A stretch of 64,000 nt of DNA from NCBI RefSeq assembly GCF_014042165.1, contig NZ_JACDZE010000004.1:299277-363276 (forward strand), in the 5' to 3' direction. Numbering within the stretch: the stretch's first letter is position 1; each line of letters starts with the position of its first letter. Origin of the DNA: Moheibacter lacus. GTDB taxonomy: Bacteria > Bacteroidota > Bacteroidia > Flavobacteriales > Weeksellaceae. Positions 10,265 through 19,303 of the stretch are shown one piece after another. Made by a program: the position numbers and the translations under genes. The notes beneath the pieces were generated by a model, which made no database searches, was not told where the DNA came from, and saw only the letters and a program-made list of their open reading frames with translations.

Positions 10265-10457
10265 AATTAGATTTTATTTCCACTTTTATGACTTTTTCAT
10301 TTTCGAAATAAAGAACCAAGAATTTATTTTGACCCAACCAATTCGTTTTAATAAAATAGGACCAAATAGAAGATGGGTAATAGTTAAATTCTTGTCCCAA
10401 CTCTAAGACAATTTCATTTTTTGTTTTTCCTAAATGATGTGAATTAGAGGTTTTCAT
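10236..10457 (-). CDS. Small conserved hypothetical protein in HTH operon
   Basis: 73 residues beginning MKTSNSHHLGKTKNEIVLEL. The pattern KTKNEIVLELGQEFNYYPSSIWSY is followed by a beta-strand-rich tail (NKFLVLYFENEKVIKVEIK). No named domain recognised. It overlaps its upstream neighbour by 14 bases and its downstream neighbour by 29 bases, so it is very likely co-translated with two HTH proteins and may be their partner. Confidence 0.6.
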   Translation of the reverse strand: MKTSNSHHLGKTKNEIVLELGQEFNYYPSSIWSYFIKTNWLGQNKFLVLYFENEKVIKVEIKSNYGKFKSNQI

Positions 10458-10866
10458 ATTTACTTATCCATTTGTAAAGCGTGGTTTTCGGGATTCCATA
10501 TTCTTTGATGATTTGGGCTTTGGATTTTTCGCCATTTTTGATTTCTTCCAGTATGAAATCGATGATTTCTTTTGTATAGATGTTCTTTTTAAATTTTGGC
10601 AATTGACTTTTTTCAACAGGATTCCGAGCGGTCGGTGGGGCATATAAAATCAGGTGTTGGCTATAAATTCTGAAAAAATCGTATTCAAGCAATTTACTTA
10701 ATTTCAATAATTCATCCGTACTTACATTTGGAGATTTATAGATTTCTTCAATCTTTTTTTCAGAACAACCTAAAAAGTTACAAATTCTGCGAATATCAAT
10801 TTTTTTCTCTGTAACCAATTCTTGTATGTATTTCCCAATGTGAATTGATTTAAAATTCTCTGGCAT
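10444..10866 (-). CDS. Protein with two helix-turn-helix modules
   Basis: 140 residues from the ATG at 10864-10866 (MPENFKSIHIG); an in-frame ATG seven codons earlier (10887) is possible. An N-terminal Xre-like HTH (IRRICNFLGCSEKKIEEIY, about residues 27-45) is followed by a conserved stretch (LLEYDFFRIYSQHLILYAPP). The C-terminal HTH resembles transposase-family helices (KAQIIKEYGIPKTTLYKW, about 116-133). This layout recurs in Chryseobacterium-type genomes, where it is usually called transposase, although no catalytic domain is visible. Whichever start is used, it overlaps the upstream membrane-protein gene. Confidence 0.7.
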   Translation of the reverse strand: MPENFKSIHIGKYIQELVTEKKIDIRRICNFLGCSEKKIEEIYKSPNVSTDELLKLSKLLEYDFFRIYSQHLILYAPPTARNPVEKSQLPKFKKNIYTKEIIDFILEEIKNGEKSKAQIIKEYGIPKTTLYKWISKYENL

Positions 10867-11305
10867 ATTGACTTGATCTTTTTGCATTTTCCAGTGATTT
10901 GATCATTCTGATGATCATTTTCCAACTAAATCCTATAAGCTTTATTTTGATGGTTTCAATTAAGCCGTTTTCTTTTTTTATCATTAAAATCAATTCGTAC
11001 CCCAATATTTTTTCATTGATATAGTAGAATTCAAGGTGTTTTTTGGGAATTTTTACAATGGTTTTGATTTGTTTTTTACCAAATAAAGGATGCTTCTTTT
11101 TAATGATGATGTTGTTTTCTGTAGATTTTAATTCTACAGCTGTAATTTGTAAAAACAAAATAGAAATGAACAAGGCAAGACAAAGGATGGTCAATTTGAT
11201 TTCAATCTGGATAGCGTTGAAAAAAAATATGGAGCTGATGAACATTAAGAATCCTAATACGCCCCAAGCCGAATGGTTCATTTTTTTGTGATTGGTAATT
11301 TTCAT
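10850..11305 (-). CDS. Small membrane protein, first gene of the HTH operon
   Basis: 151 residues. Two hydrophobic segments (about residues 14-32 and 37-55) are followed by a basic, beta-rich cytoplasmic domain of about 90 residues (NNIIIKKKHPLFGKKQIK), reminiscent of small PH-like membrane proteins. An alternative start at the ATG 11281 (MNHSAWGVLG) would remove eight residues. Its 3' end overlaps the start of the double-HTH gene, so the four genes form one transcriptional unit. Function unknown; a membrane sensor feeding the HTH proteins is a guess from context. Confidence 0.65.
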   Translation of the reverse strand: MKITNHKKMNHSAWGVLGFLMFISSIFFFNAIQIEIKLTILCLALFISILFLQITAVELKSTENNIIIKKKHPLFGKKQIKTIVKIPKKHLEFYYINEKILGYELILMIKKENGLIETIKIKLIGFSWKMIIRMIKSLENAKRSSQYAREF

Positions 11306-11340
11306 GATTTTAGTTTTTAGTTATTGAGAGATTTTAAAGA

Positions 11341-11378
11341 TTGCAGAATGCACATTAAGGTGGTTGTGCATTCTGCAA
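11341..11378 (-). terminator. Long-stem hairpin between minus-strand genes
   Basis: 13-bp perfect stem (TTGCAGAATGCAC / GTGCATTCTGCAA, 11341-11353 with 11366-11378), 12-base loop. It lies downstream of the gene ending at 11413. The T-tract on the minus strand is weak (TCTTTAAAAT), so termination is likely but not certain. Confidence 0.6.
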
Positions 11379-11412
11379 ATAGAAATATAGGTTGATTAAA
11401 GTATATTTAATG

Positions 11413-11949
11413 TTATTTCCAATAACTCCAATTGTTACCGTCAAAAACAGCCAACATATCTGAAGCGGTGTCATACACCATAGTGCCGGCAATAACGCCA
11501 GGCATTGTTAAATGTGGATTTTCAACTTGAGGTAAAACCAATGCTTTTGTGGTGGATTCCAGTACCAAAACTCCTGGTTTGGTGGTAGTATCGGCACCAA
11601 TTATTACGCCTTCTCCCACATCACTCCCGGTATTTATAAAAGAATGGGCAACTCCTGGTTCGTCATTCTCTGTCAGGTTGGTCCAGTTATCATTTGCACC
11701 TCCGTTTTTCTCCTCCAGAACCTTGACGGAATCATCAGTTGTGTCAAAAATGAAGGTGCCTCCCACAGCTCCGGGAGCAGCATCCACAGAAGGTAAAATG
11801 ATTCCTTTTGCATCTGTTCCGAAATCTAGTAAAACACTGCTGTTAGCTACATCAGATTTTCCTATTGCTACCTGCGCTTTTGCTTCGTTTGTCAGAAAAG
11901 AAGCGCCTAAAACAATTGTCGTCAGGATTATTTTTTTTCTCAAGTTCAT
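11413..11949 (-). CDS. Secreted hypothetical protein sharing the C-terminal module of the adjacent adhesin
   Basis: 178 residues with a signal peptide (MNLRKKIILTTIVLGASFLT, cleavage near AKA-QVAIG). It contains two copies of a motif of the type G-x-hydrophobic-LP...GG/AGT-hydrophobic-x-[YF]DT: KGIILPSVDA...GTFIFDTTDD and KALVLPQVEN...GTMVYDTASD, the second followed by LAVFDGNNWSYW. The same motif (KGMVVTHMTT...GMVIYNTEED) ends the large neighbouring protein at 12025-14799, which suggests the two are assembled or anchored together. It resembles short beta modules in phage tail-fibre-like and Bacteroidota surface proteins. Precise function unknown. Confidence 0.7.
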   Translation of the reverse strand: MNLRKKIILTTIVLGASFLTNEAKAQVAIGKSDVANSSVLLDFGTDAKGIILPSVDAAPGAVGGTFIFDTTDDSVKVLEEKNGGANDNWTNLTENDEPGVAHSFINTGSDVGEGVIIGADTTTKPGVLVLESTTKALVLPQVENPHLTMPGVIAGTMVYDTASDMLAVFDGNNWSYWK

Positions 11950-11977
11950 TATTATTTGATTTAATTATTTTTCACAA

Positions 11978-12014
11978 AACCTTACCGACCCCGACAAGCA
12001 GAACCGGCAAGGTT
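11978..12014 (-). terminator. Intercistronic hairpin, possible attenuator
   Basis: Arms AACCTTACCG (11978-11987) and CGGCAAGGTT (12005-12014) pair with one mismatch around a 17-base loop. It sits in the 75-base gap between the adhesin gene and the 178-residue secreted protein, both minus strand, and may tune expression of the second gene. No long T-tract. Confidence 0.45.
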
Positions 12015-12024
12015 GGTTAATCTA

Positions 12025-14799
12025 TTACTCTTCGTTACACCCTCTTTCTATACAGTTCCATCCGGTTCTGTCTGAATCTATTCCCGGAGCAGTTCCTCTG
12101 TAGAGTTGTAAACAATCTTCCTCTGTATTGTAAATAACCATTCCGTCCACAGGAGTCAAGGCATCACGTTGGGCAGTCGTCATGTGGGTTACCACCATTC
12201 CTTTTTGCGCGGCATCCAGTACGAGGTATCCGTTTGGAACATCATTTGGCCAGTTGGCAATAGAAGGATCTCCTTTGGTCAAAATTCCTACTTTACTGAA
12301 TCCGGCAGGTGCCCCTGTTGCTCCCGGTTTTACACATGGGCAGGCAACAATTTTCAATCCGTAGCCTTCTCCCGAAATGCTCGTTACACCCACCACGTTT
12401 TGTGTTGCAATTATGGTGTTAGGCGCTCCATCATTCCACGTGATGCTATTCAAAGAATTACCATTGATGAGTTCAAGCGGAAACAAAGAACCTCCCGAAG
12501 TTTTACTTCCAAACAGGGATATAGTGCCGGAAGGGCTAATGACAACACGGATCAAAGGGTTTTCTTCTGTTCCTGTCATCTCCCATATATCTCCTTCTGT
12601 ATCTGTTTCATACTCGTCACCATCTATAAAACGTACATTTATTCCGGATGTTCCTGAGGATTGAAACTCTATTTCCTGATTAGCGATATTCGTTCCGTTG
12701 ATCTCCATGTTAAATGAGTTATCCAGCGTATAAATATCCAGAACGAATCCGTAATTTGTTGACGGCTGATTGAAGATTTCGGTAACAGGTGATGGTGTGC
12801 CATCCGGATATGTCCATCCGAAATCTTGTCCGGCAACCTGCTGTGTACAGATATCATCGCATTCGTTGAAACCTGCATCATAAGCGGTTCCAATTCCCTG
12901 CCCTCCGTTTGCCAGAACAGGAATTCCGTCCTCATCTTCAGATCCCGTAATGCTTCCGTCAGGGTTCAATTGCCCCTGAGTTATATACCCGTCTCCTTCT
13001 ATGGCATCAGGGCAGCCGTCTCCATCGGAATCAAGGTCCAATTCATTAGGAATTCCATCTCCATCCGTATCAACGAATATCGGATAGTCCTCACAAAGAT
13101 TATTGAACCGGACTCTCTGATCATTAAAACTGCCACCGGTAGAAGCTGTATATCCGTAATAAACCAACTTATTGGTTTCTGTTGGTGTAATGCTAAAATA
13201 TTCTTCACAGAAATCATCAAGTGAACCTGGATGTGTATAGGAGCCTGCATTTGTTCCATTAACCATATAGGAGAGCGTTCGGGTAGAGGCGTTCCAGGAT
13301 ATTTCCACATCTTTCCAGTTACCGTCTTCCAGATTCCCTAAATCTACAGCCGTGGTTAAACTCACAAAGGTCGTAAACTCACCGGATGTGACGACGGAAT
13401 CGTCTGTATCCCAAATCATCCCGTGATCATTGGGTATATCTTCCGAAGTTGCTCCGTTAGCCCAGGTATCCATTTCGAGTGCAAGACCATTTATGATACC
13501 CGCGGCCCCGATTCCTACTCCTACCGCACCCACGGCAGATGTTCCGGCAGGATCATTGTGAAACACGCACGCGATTCCGTCTGCTCCTGTGGCATCCAAT
13601 GTACCTAAATTAGCCTGAAACCGGATGACAAAATCCTCAGCGAAATTAATTTTACCCAATGACCACATAGAGCCGCTTTGGTTACCTATAGCGTCTGTTA
13701 ATCTTACTTCATTGTCCGGTACTCCCGGAATATCACTTACGGCATCCCCCGCAAGGGCAAACAAGTCATTTAAAATGGCTCCGTCAAGACCTTTTTCCAC
13801 ACAATCCGGAATACCATCATTGTCTGTATCCAGATCAATTATAGCGGCATTTACCGTTACTGATATGTTTTTAGGCGAAGATGTGCCGGGAGAAGGATTT
13901 CCGTCCAATGTATAATCATCCTGAACAGTATAGGGAAGAGTTGCAATGCCGATAAATCCGCTCGCAGGCGTAAAAGTCACATCACCCGTTGTATGGTTGA
14001 CAGTCCAAACGCCTTCTGCTGTTGTTATACTAGCTTGAATTCCTGGAGTCGTAGGATCCAAATCGATGCTGCTGACTACGACGCTTTGTCCCGGATCAAA
14101 ATCCTGAGCACCTTCCATCAGATTGATGATGATGGGAAGATTTGTCGTGGTACCGGTTTTGTCTTCAGCTACAGGTATCGTATTGACTGCATTTAAGGAA
14201 ACAGAAAGATTAACCGATTCAATGGATGAATTATTGGCAGCGTTTGAGCCGGGAAAAAAAGCAAATTGGTGTGAAGTTTGGTCTGCAATAAATCTTAAAC
14301 GATTGACGCCCCATTCGCCATCTGTGTCTCTATTGATATTGGTCACATTTACGCGAGGAAATGCCCCTACTTGAAAGTCGAAAAAGTCAATATAATTTGG
14401 GCTATAGGAAGGCGCCAAAGAAGTTAAAGTATACACCACGACTTCATATTCTCTTCCGATTGTTAAACCTGTAATGTTGGTTCCAACAGATTCTTCTGTC
14501 CCTGCAGTTCCTATATCTCGGATCGTAATCCAGTCCGTATGTCCATTTGGAGGAAGTGGAAGTGGGGCAGAATTCCAAGTGGCTCCACCACCAGAAGTGC
14601 CAGATGCTGCAGCTTGATTTCGGTTGGACATATCGGGTGTTCCTCCGAAATCATACCAATCAGCCGGCGCACAATCCCAGCAAGGTAATGGTTTGTTTCC
14701 TTGGACATTGGTCGGTGGGATCGATTGTGCAATGGTTTGACATGAAAACAAGAAGATGAAAAAAATGATTCTGTAAATCTGTTTATTCTGATTCTTCAT
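12025..14799 (-). CDS. Large secreted adhesin-like protein with lectin-type and TSP3 repeats
   Basis: 924 residues from the ATG at 14797-14799; the 64 upstream in-frame codons lack a signal peptide, whereas MKNQNKQIYRIIFFIFLFSC starts a typical one. Order of regions: a beta-sandwich about 30-205 (PPTNVQGNKPLPCWDCAPADW); a cadherin/Ig-like segment about 206-320; a thrombospondin type 3 Asp-rich calcium loop at about 322-336 (DTDNDGIPDC); an L-type lectin-like beta-sandwich about 340-555 (GIACVFHND, LALEMDTW, WDTDDSV); more TSP3 loops (DTDGDGIPNELDLDSDGDG); and a C-terminal GMVIYNTEED module shared with the gene at 11413. No T9SS tail seen. Likely a surface or matrix adhesin that binds glycan and calcium. 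The TPR-AraC gene upstream may control it. Confidence 0.75.
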   Translation of the reverse strand: MKNQNKQIYRIIFFIFLFSCQTIAQSIPPTNVQGNKPLPCWDCAPADWYDFGGTPDMSNRNQAAASGTSGGGATWNSAPLPLPPNGHTDWITIRDIGTAGTEESVGTNITGLTIGREYEVVVYTLTSLAPSYSPNYIDFFDFQVGAFPRVNVTNINRDTDGEWGVNRLRFIADQTSHQFAFFPGSNAANNSSIESVNLSVSLNAVNTIPVAEDKTGTTTNLPIIINLMEGAQDFDPGQSVVVSSIDLDPTTPGIQASITTAEGVWTVNHTTGDVTFTPASGFIGIATLPYTVQDDYTLDGNPSPGTSSPKNISVTVNAAIIDLDTDNDGIPDCVEKGLDGAILNDLFALAGDAVSDIPGVPDNEVRLTDAIGNQSGSMWSLGKINFAEDFVIRFQANLGTLDATGADGIACVFHNDPAGTSAVGAVGVGIGAAGIINGLALEMDTWANGATSEDIPNDHGMIWDTDDSVVTSGEFTTFVSLTTAVDLGNLEDGNWKDVEISWNASTRTLSYMVNGTNAGSYTHPGSLDDFCEEYFSITPTETNKLVYYGYTASTGGSFNDQRVRFNNLCEDYPIFVDTDGDGIPNELDLDSDGDGCPDAIEGDGYITQGQLNPDGSITGSEDEDGIPVLANGGQGIGTAYDAGFNECDDICTQQVAGQDFGWTYPDGTPSPVTEIFNQPSTNYGFVLDIYTLDNSFNMEINGTNIANQEIEFQSSGTSGINVRFIDGDEYETDTEGDIWEMTGTEENPLIRVVISPSGTISLFGSKTSGGSLFPLELINGNSLNSITWNDGAPNTIIATQNVVGVTSISGEGYGLKIVACPCVKPGATGAPAGFSKVGILTKGDPSIANWPNDVPNGYLVLDAAQKGMVVTHMTTAQRDALTPVDGMVIYNTEEDCLQLYRGTAPGIDSDRTGWNCIERGCNEE

Positions 14800-15101
14800 T
14801 TTTGTGAATTTTTTAGGTGAATTTTTTATAGAATTGGAAATTTTTAATTTATCAGATACTAAGGAATCATACTTTACCGAATTTTGAATAGACTTTGAAA
14901 AGTAGATGAGTTTAAATAAAAATAGTCCCTGGATTTCCCCGATCCATCGAGAAAATCCAAAAGGACCATGATATTTAGGGTGATTAAGCAATTAGGTTAA
15001 ATTTTCAGCGAAAGTAATTGCGCAAAAATCCCTGTGAAAGCCTTTGTATTACCGTTTTCTGTTTATCGGTAACCTAAATAAATCAATTTGAATATTGAAA
15101 A
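14800..15101. other. Intergenic leader region upstream of adhesin gene, with small palindrome
   Basis: 302 bases between two minus-strand genes. The only clear structure is an inverted repeat TTACCG...CGGTAA at 15049-15072, just downstream of the TPR-AraC stop. It could be a weak terminator or an operator for the adhesin operon. No consensus TAnnTTTG promoter was found close to the adhesin start. Confidence 0.4.
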
Positions 15102-16688
15102 TCAGGCATTTAACTCAATCTTTTCTTCTTCCAAATATTTAATGAATACAGAAGGGGAAATACTGGTTACTTTTTTGAAAACTGTCGCAAATTTATTTTG
15201 AGAAGAAAATCCGGCTTCTTCTGCCAGCGTTGCGATTTTGTATTTACGATAAAGCGGATTTTGATTCAACTGATTGATGATGTAGTTGATCCTCAGTTCA
15301 TTGATGTAATTGTAAAAATCCTGTTTTTTATATGTATTGATGATGTACGAAAGATATTTGGTGTTGGTTTCACAATAAATGGCCAACGAAGAAAGTGAAA
15401 TTGCATTTTCTGTAAAAAGCGTAGTGGATTCAAAATCTTCTAGCTTCTGAATCAATTTTTCTTCCGTTTCAGGATTCATCATAAAAGTCGGCTCTTGTGG
15501 AATTTCCGCTTCCAGACTCGATTCTTCTGATTGTAAAGAAGTCAAATCTTCTAAACGCGTTTCTTTGTAAACGATATTTTTTAGTTCAAGTTCTGTGATG
15601 ATTTTCTTTATTCTGTTGATGTTTTTCTGTTGTTGAATTCTATAAAATATAAAATAAGCCAAAGCGCAAATAAGTAAAGCGATTGATACAAATAAAATCC
15701 TGGTTTTAAAATGAACTTCTTCTTTAATTACAGTATTTTCTTGATTGATTTTGGCCAATAAACCATCTACAAACAATAGTTTTTTATCATCAATCTGATT
15801 GGAGATAGCATCTTTTTCCTGTTTGGTCAATGAAATATTTTCCAAATCTTTAGTTGCGAGATAATAGGCTTCTGAAGTATTTAATACTCTGTTTTTAAGT
15901 TCCAAATAATTGGATTGATCAGCAATAGCTTTTGCACTGTCCAAATAGATTTTTGCCAAACCAAATTCTTCTTTACTTAAATAACTAAAAGCCATTCCAT
16001 CAAAAATCAACCCTTTCACATAATTATCCGGTAAATCACAATAAATCTTACGGGATGATTGAAAGTACTTTAAAGCATTTTCAAATTCATTTAATCGCAC
16101 ATAACAATCGCCAAGCCATTGCTCATTTTGTGCAATTAAATAAGCTTGATTTTGCTGAACTTCTTTTAAATAGGATTTGGCTTCATTAAGATATCGGATC
16201 GCGGCTTTATAATTTTTTTGATCAAACTCTCTGATGGCCAATTCTTGTAAGATCATTGCCACGGTACTGATTCGGCTTTTATCTTCAATTTTTTTAGCCG
16301 TTTCAAATGCCAAATCTCCATATTTTTTGGACTCAGTAAATAAACCTAACAAACGGTATTGAGTCGCTAAAAACCCATAAACCCGTGTGATCCAAGTATA
16401 ATTTGTAGTTTCAGTAATTATTTTTTCTGATTTCAGTGCATAAGCGATCGATTGATTCAGATCTCCAGATTGTTGGTACAAAGTTGCAGTCAACATTAAA
16501 CTTTTGGTCTTAAAATAGGGAGTTTCAGAAATCTGGTAAAGTGAATCTGCATTTTCAAGTGCTTTATTAAAGTTATTTTGCGCAACTTCCATAAATGTCT
16601 TATTGAAAATTGCATCAAATTTCTCAGCATTTTGAGCCTTGGCCAGAAAACCAAGTGCCAAAAAGTACAGTAGAAAAGTTCTAGGCAT
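15102..16688 (-). CDS. TPR sensor with transmembrane segment and C-terminal AraC-type HTH
   Basis: 528 residues. The signal peptide (MPRTFLLYFLALGFLAKAQ) is followed by TPR-like helices about 25-300 (FNKALENADSLY, YKAAIRYLNEAK, FENALKYFQSSR). One transmembrane helix lies at about 331-349 (ILFVSIALLICALAYFIFY), then a short coiled linker, and the C-terminal 110 residues are an AraC/XylS double HTH (INELRINYIINQLNQN, then FSSQNKFATVFKKVTSISP). The layout puts periplasmic TPRs outside and DNA binding inside, as in other Bacteroidota one-component membrane regulators. It lies directly upstream of the adhesin operon and is probably its regulator. Confidence 0.8.
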   Translation of the reverse strand: MPRTFLLYFLALGFLAKAQNAEKFDAIFNKTFMEVAQNNFNKALENADSLYQISETPYFKTKSLMLTATLYQQSGDLNQSIAYALKSEKIITETTNYTWITRVYGFLATQYRLLGLFTESKKYGDLAFETAKKIEDKSRISTVAMILQELAIREFDQKNYKAAIRYLNEAKSYLKEVQQNQAYLIAQNEQWLGDCYVRLNEFENALKYFQSSRKIYCDLPDNYVKGLIFDGMAFSYLSKEEFGLAKIYLDSAKAIADQSNYLELKNRVLNTSEAYYLATKDLENISLTKQEKDAISNQIDDKKLLFVDGLLAKINQENTVIKEEVHFKTRILFVSIALLICALAYFIFYRIQQQKNINRIKKIITELELKNIVYKETRLEDLTSLQSEESSLEAEIPQEPTFMMNPETEEKLIQKLEDFESTTLFTENAISLSSLAIYCETNTKYLSYIINTYKKQDFYNYINELRINYIINQLNQNPLYRKYKIATLAEEAGFSSQNKFATVFKKVTSISPSVFIKYLEEEKIELNA

Positions 16689-16952
16689 TTTTTAAAAATT
16701 AGAAATCGTATTAGTATTTCCGAATGGAAGTAGCCTCAAAGGTATCATTTTCGTCAAATTTTCCCCATGACATTTGTCCTTTTTGTTTCCAATCAGCTGA
16801 TTTCGGTTTATCGATATCATGAAAATGATAAATTTTATGCTCATAATTTAAATTTAAATTATTGAATATGAATGATTTAATTTAAGTTTTCATTTTATTG
16901 GTAAAGATTAAGAGAATGATTAAATTTAGCTCTCTGTTCTAAAACCGAAAAT

Positions 16953-18623
16953 ATGGAAAGTAACCATGAAATTAAATCCAGAAATGAGATCAATTTCAAT
17001 TTTGACAAAATTCTTTCCGTTTTTGGAGATGAAAAAATGGATTTGGTTCAACCAAATAATTCAATATTCCATGGAACGGTAAAAGAACATTTGGAACGAT
17101 TAAAATCGGAAAAGAAAACGTATTCGGACATTACTTCATTCAACAAAAATGGAGAAAAACTACATTGGGTTCACTTTGTACAAGAAGGAGGTGGAACTTT
17201 AGGGATTTCTTTGGTGGGTTATGCCTTTGTGCTTGAATTTTTGGGAATTCGTTTTTTACGATTGGCGGGAACTAGTGCCGGAGCGATCAATACCCTTTTT
17301 CTTGCAGCAATAGGAGAGAAGGATGATCCCAAAACACCCGAACTTTTTGATATGTTGACAAATCCAAGTCGATTTGATATGCGGAGTTTTATCGATGCAA
17401 AAAATACAATTGTTCGGAAAATGATCCTTTCACTGAGCAAAGGTTATGGTTTGATCAAAAATATCTTGTTGCGTTATGTCTTTTTATTATTTGCAATTAT
17501 ATTTCCATTACCGCTTTTGAGTCATATAGGCAAAGTTTGGTTTATCGTTTATGGAAGTTTACTTGGGATTTTTGTTTTGGCGAGTTTGTATATGGTTTAT
17601 TTATTTTACAGATTTAATCAATACAATTTCGGGATCAATCCGGGAACGAAATTTCAAGAATTTCTGGAAAAAGAATTGGAAAGTTTTGGTGTAGAATCCC
17701 AGGAGCATTTGGATGAAAAAGCAAAGGGTAAAACCCAATTTCAGTTTAATCCCGAATCTACCTATCGATCCAATGTTTCTCAAAATTTAGAACCCGATGC
17801 AACAGCCGATTTGGTACAGGAAGTTCAAGTAGATCAACCAGTTGAAAATTTAGACGAAGTCAAAAAGAAATCCAAACTTACGCTTTATTTAAATGTGGAA
17901 AATAAGTTGGAAGGAAATCAATTGCCGGACGAATACGGAGAAATCGCTTGGGATTATTCCTTTGTGGCGACCGACATTAACAATGAAACAAAAGTAGTGC
18001 TTCCGCTTGATGGGCGATTATATTTTGAAAACCAAAAAAATATCAATCCTTCCAATTACGTAAGAGCTTCTATGGCGATTCCCATCTTTTTTGAACCGCA
18101 GTTTTTCCCTGAAAAACCAACTAAAAATCATCCTGGGAAAAATATTCCGGAACAGTTAAAAGAACTTTGGGAAGAATTCAAAGCAAAACCCAAATATAAA
18201 GTTCGGGATAAAGGAATTCTAATCGACGGAGGCTCACTTTCCAATTTTCCTATCAATCTATTTCACAACCCAAAAATCTCAGGAAAAGAACCTCGTATGC
18301 CCATCATGGGTGTGCGCATCATGGATGAAGACCCGGAAGAAAAAATTCCCATTACCAAAAAAATGTCTTTTACGGGTTTTGCCGGTAAAATCATCAATAC
18401 CCTTCGCAACAATGAGGATAATTCCTTTTTGGCCATCAATCCGTTTTATAAAAAATATTCGATTGCAGACATTTCGGCCTATGAAACCAAAGTCAATTGG
18501 TTAAATTTTGGGTTGAGTGAAGCCGAACAAAAAGCCCTTTTTTTGGTCGGAATCAAAGCTGCACTTACCTATTTGGAGAATTTTGATTGGGAAACCTATA
18601 AAAAGGAACGTTCAAAAATCTAA
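16953..18623 (+). CDS. Patatin-like phospholipase, membrane-associated
   Basis: 556 residues. The patatin nucleophile elbow is GTSAG with Ser108; the glycine-rich oxyanion loop is GGGTLGI (79-85). The catalytic Asp of the dyad is in LIDGGSLSNFP at about residue 425. A hydrophobic hairpin at about 165-215 (LLRYVFLLFAIIFPLPLLSH and GSLLGIFVLASLYMVYLF) interrupts the domain and probably embeds it in the inner membrane. Predicted activity: hydrolysis of phospholipid acyl esters. Its last four bases overlap the convergent HAD gene. Substrate unknown. Confidence 0.8.
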   Translation: MESNHEIKSRNEINFNFDKILSVFGDEKMDLVQPNNSIFHGTVKEHLERLKSEKKTYSDITSFNKNGEKLHWVHFVQEGGGTLGISLVGYAFVLEFLGIRFLRLAGTSAGAINTLFLAAIGEKDDPKTPELFDMLTNPSRFDMRSFIDAKNTIVRKMILSLSKGYGLIKNILLRYVFLLFAIIFPLPLLSHIGKVWFIVYGSLLGIFVLASLYMVYLFYRFNQYNFGINPGTKFQEFLEKELESFGVESQEHLDEKAKGKTQFQFNPESTYRSNVSQNLEPDATADLVQEVQVDQPVENLDEVKKKSKLTLYLNVENKLEGNQLPDEYGEIAWDYSFVATDINNETKVVLPLDGRLYFENQKNINPSNYVRASMAIPIFFEPQFFPEKPTKNHPGKNIPEQLKELWEEFKAKPKYKVRDKGILIDGGSLSNFPINLFHNPKISGKEPRMPIMGVRIMDEDPEEKIPITKKMSFTGFAGKIINTLRNNEDNSFLAINPFYKKYSIADISAYETKVNWLNFGLSEAEQKALFLVGIKAALTYLENFDWETYKKERSKI

Positions 18624-19279
18624 AAATGAATTTTCATTTTATCCAATTCTAAATCTTTGAAATCATTCACGACCAAATTGGCCAATGTATAATCCTGTCC
18701 ATGTGTATGTTCACTTTTAAATCCGGAACAAAAAATTCCGGCTCGGTGAGCGGCCAGAATACCGTTGGAAGAATCCTCGATGACCATGCAATTTTCTTTT
18801 GGTTCACCGGAAATTTCAGCAGCCATCAAAAAGATCTCCGGGTGCGGTTTGGATTCTTTTAATTCGGCTCCACTGATTTTCCCAACAAAATAAGGATCCA
18901 ACCCAAATTTTTCAAAAACCATTTCTATGGTAACAGGCGAAGCTGAAGAAGCCAACACCAGTTTTACGCCATTTTCATGATAATGTTCGATTAACTTCCT
19001 CACGCCGGGAATCAAATCAAAATCGGCATCATGGTAAAACATTTCTTTAAAATACCCGCGTTTTACGTTTTGTAATTCTTCAAAAGTATGATCCAATCGA
19101 AATCTTTCAATCACCGTTTGACAAACTTTTTTAGTAGAAGCACCCGCAAATTGCGCATACAATTCGTCTGAGACATTTGCACCAAATGTTTCAAACATTT
19201 GAAAATAGGCTTTTCGGTGAAGTGGCTCGGTATCCACGATGACTCCGTCCATGTCAAACAATACGGCTTTTAAAGGCAT
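18620..19279 (-). CDS. HAD-family phosphatase / beta-phosphoglucomutase-like
   Basis: 219 residues. HAD motif I is FDMDGVIVDTE (residues 8-18), motif II lies in LVLASSASP, the motif III lysine in KESKPHPEIF and motif IV is VIEDSSNG. The helical cap after motif I places it in the subgroup with beta-phosphoglucomutase and phosphoglycolate-type phosphatases. It is second in a two-gene operon, 24 bases after the PEP-mutase-like gene, and its 3' end overlaps the patatin gene by four bases. The substrate cannot be assigned. Confidence 0.8.
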   Translation of the reverse strand: MPLKAVLFDMDGVIVDTEPLHRKAYFQMFETFGANVSDELYAQFAGASTKKVCQTVIERFRLDHTFEELQNVKRGYFKEMFYHDADFDLIPGVRKLIEHYHENGVKLVLASSASPVTIEMVFEKFGLDPYFVGKISGAELKESKPHPEIFLMAAEISGEPKENCMVIEDSSNGILAAHRAGIFCSGFKSEHTHGQDYTLANLVVNDFKDLELDKMKIHF

Positions 19280-19303
19280 ATTTTTTCGACAAAGATAAAT
19301 GGA

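Noticed and set aside
10444..10866. Functional transposase gene, as similar genes are often named
   Set aside because: Only helix-turn-helix segments are present; no DDE, HUH or serine-recombinase core and no terminal repeats around the operon.
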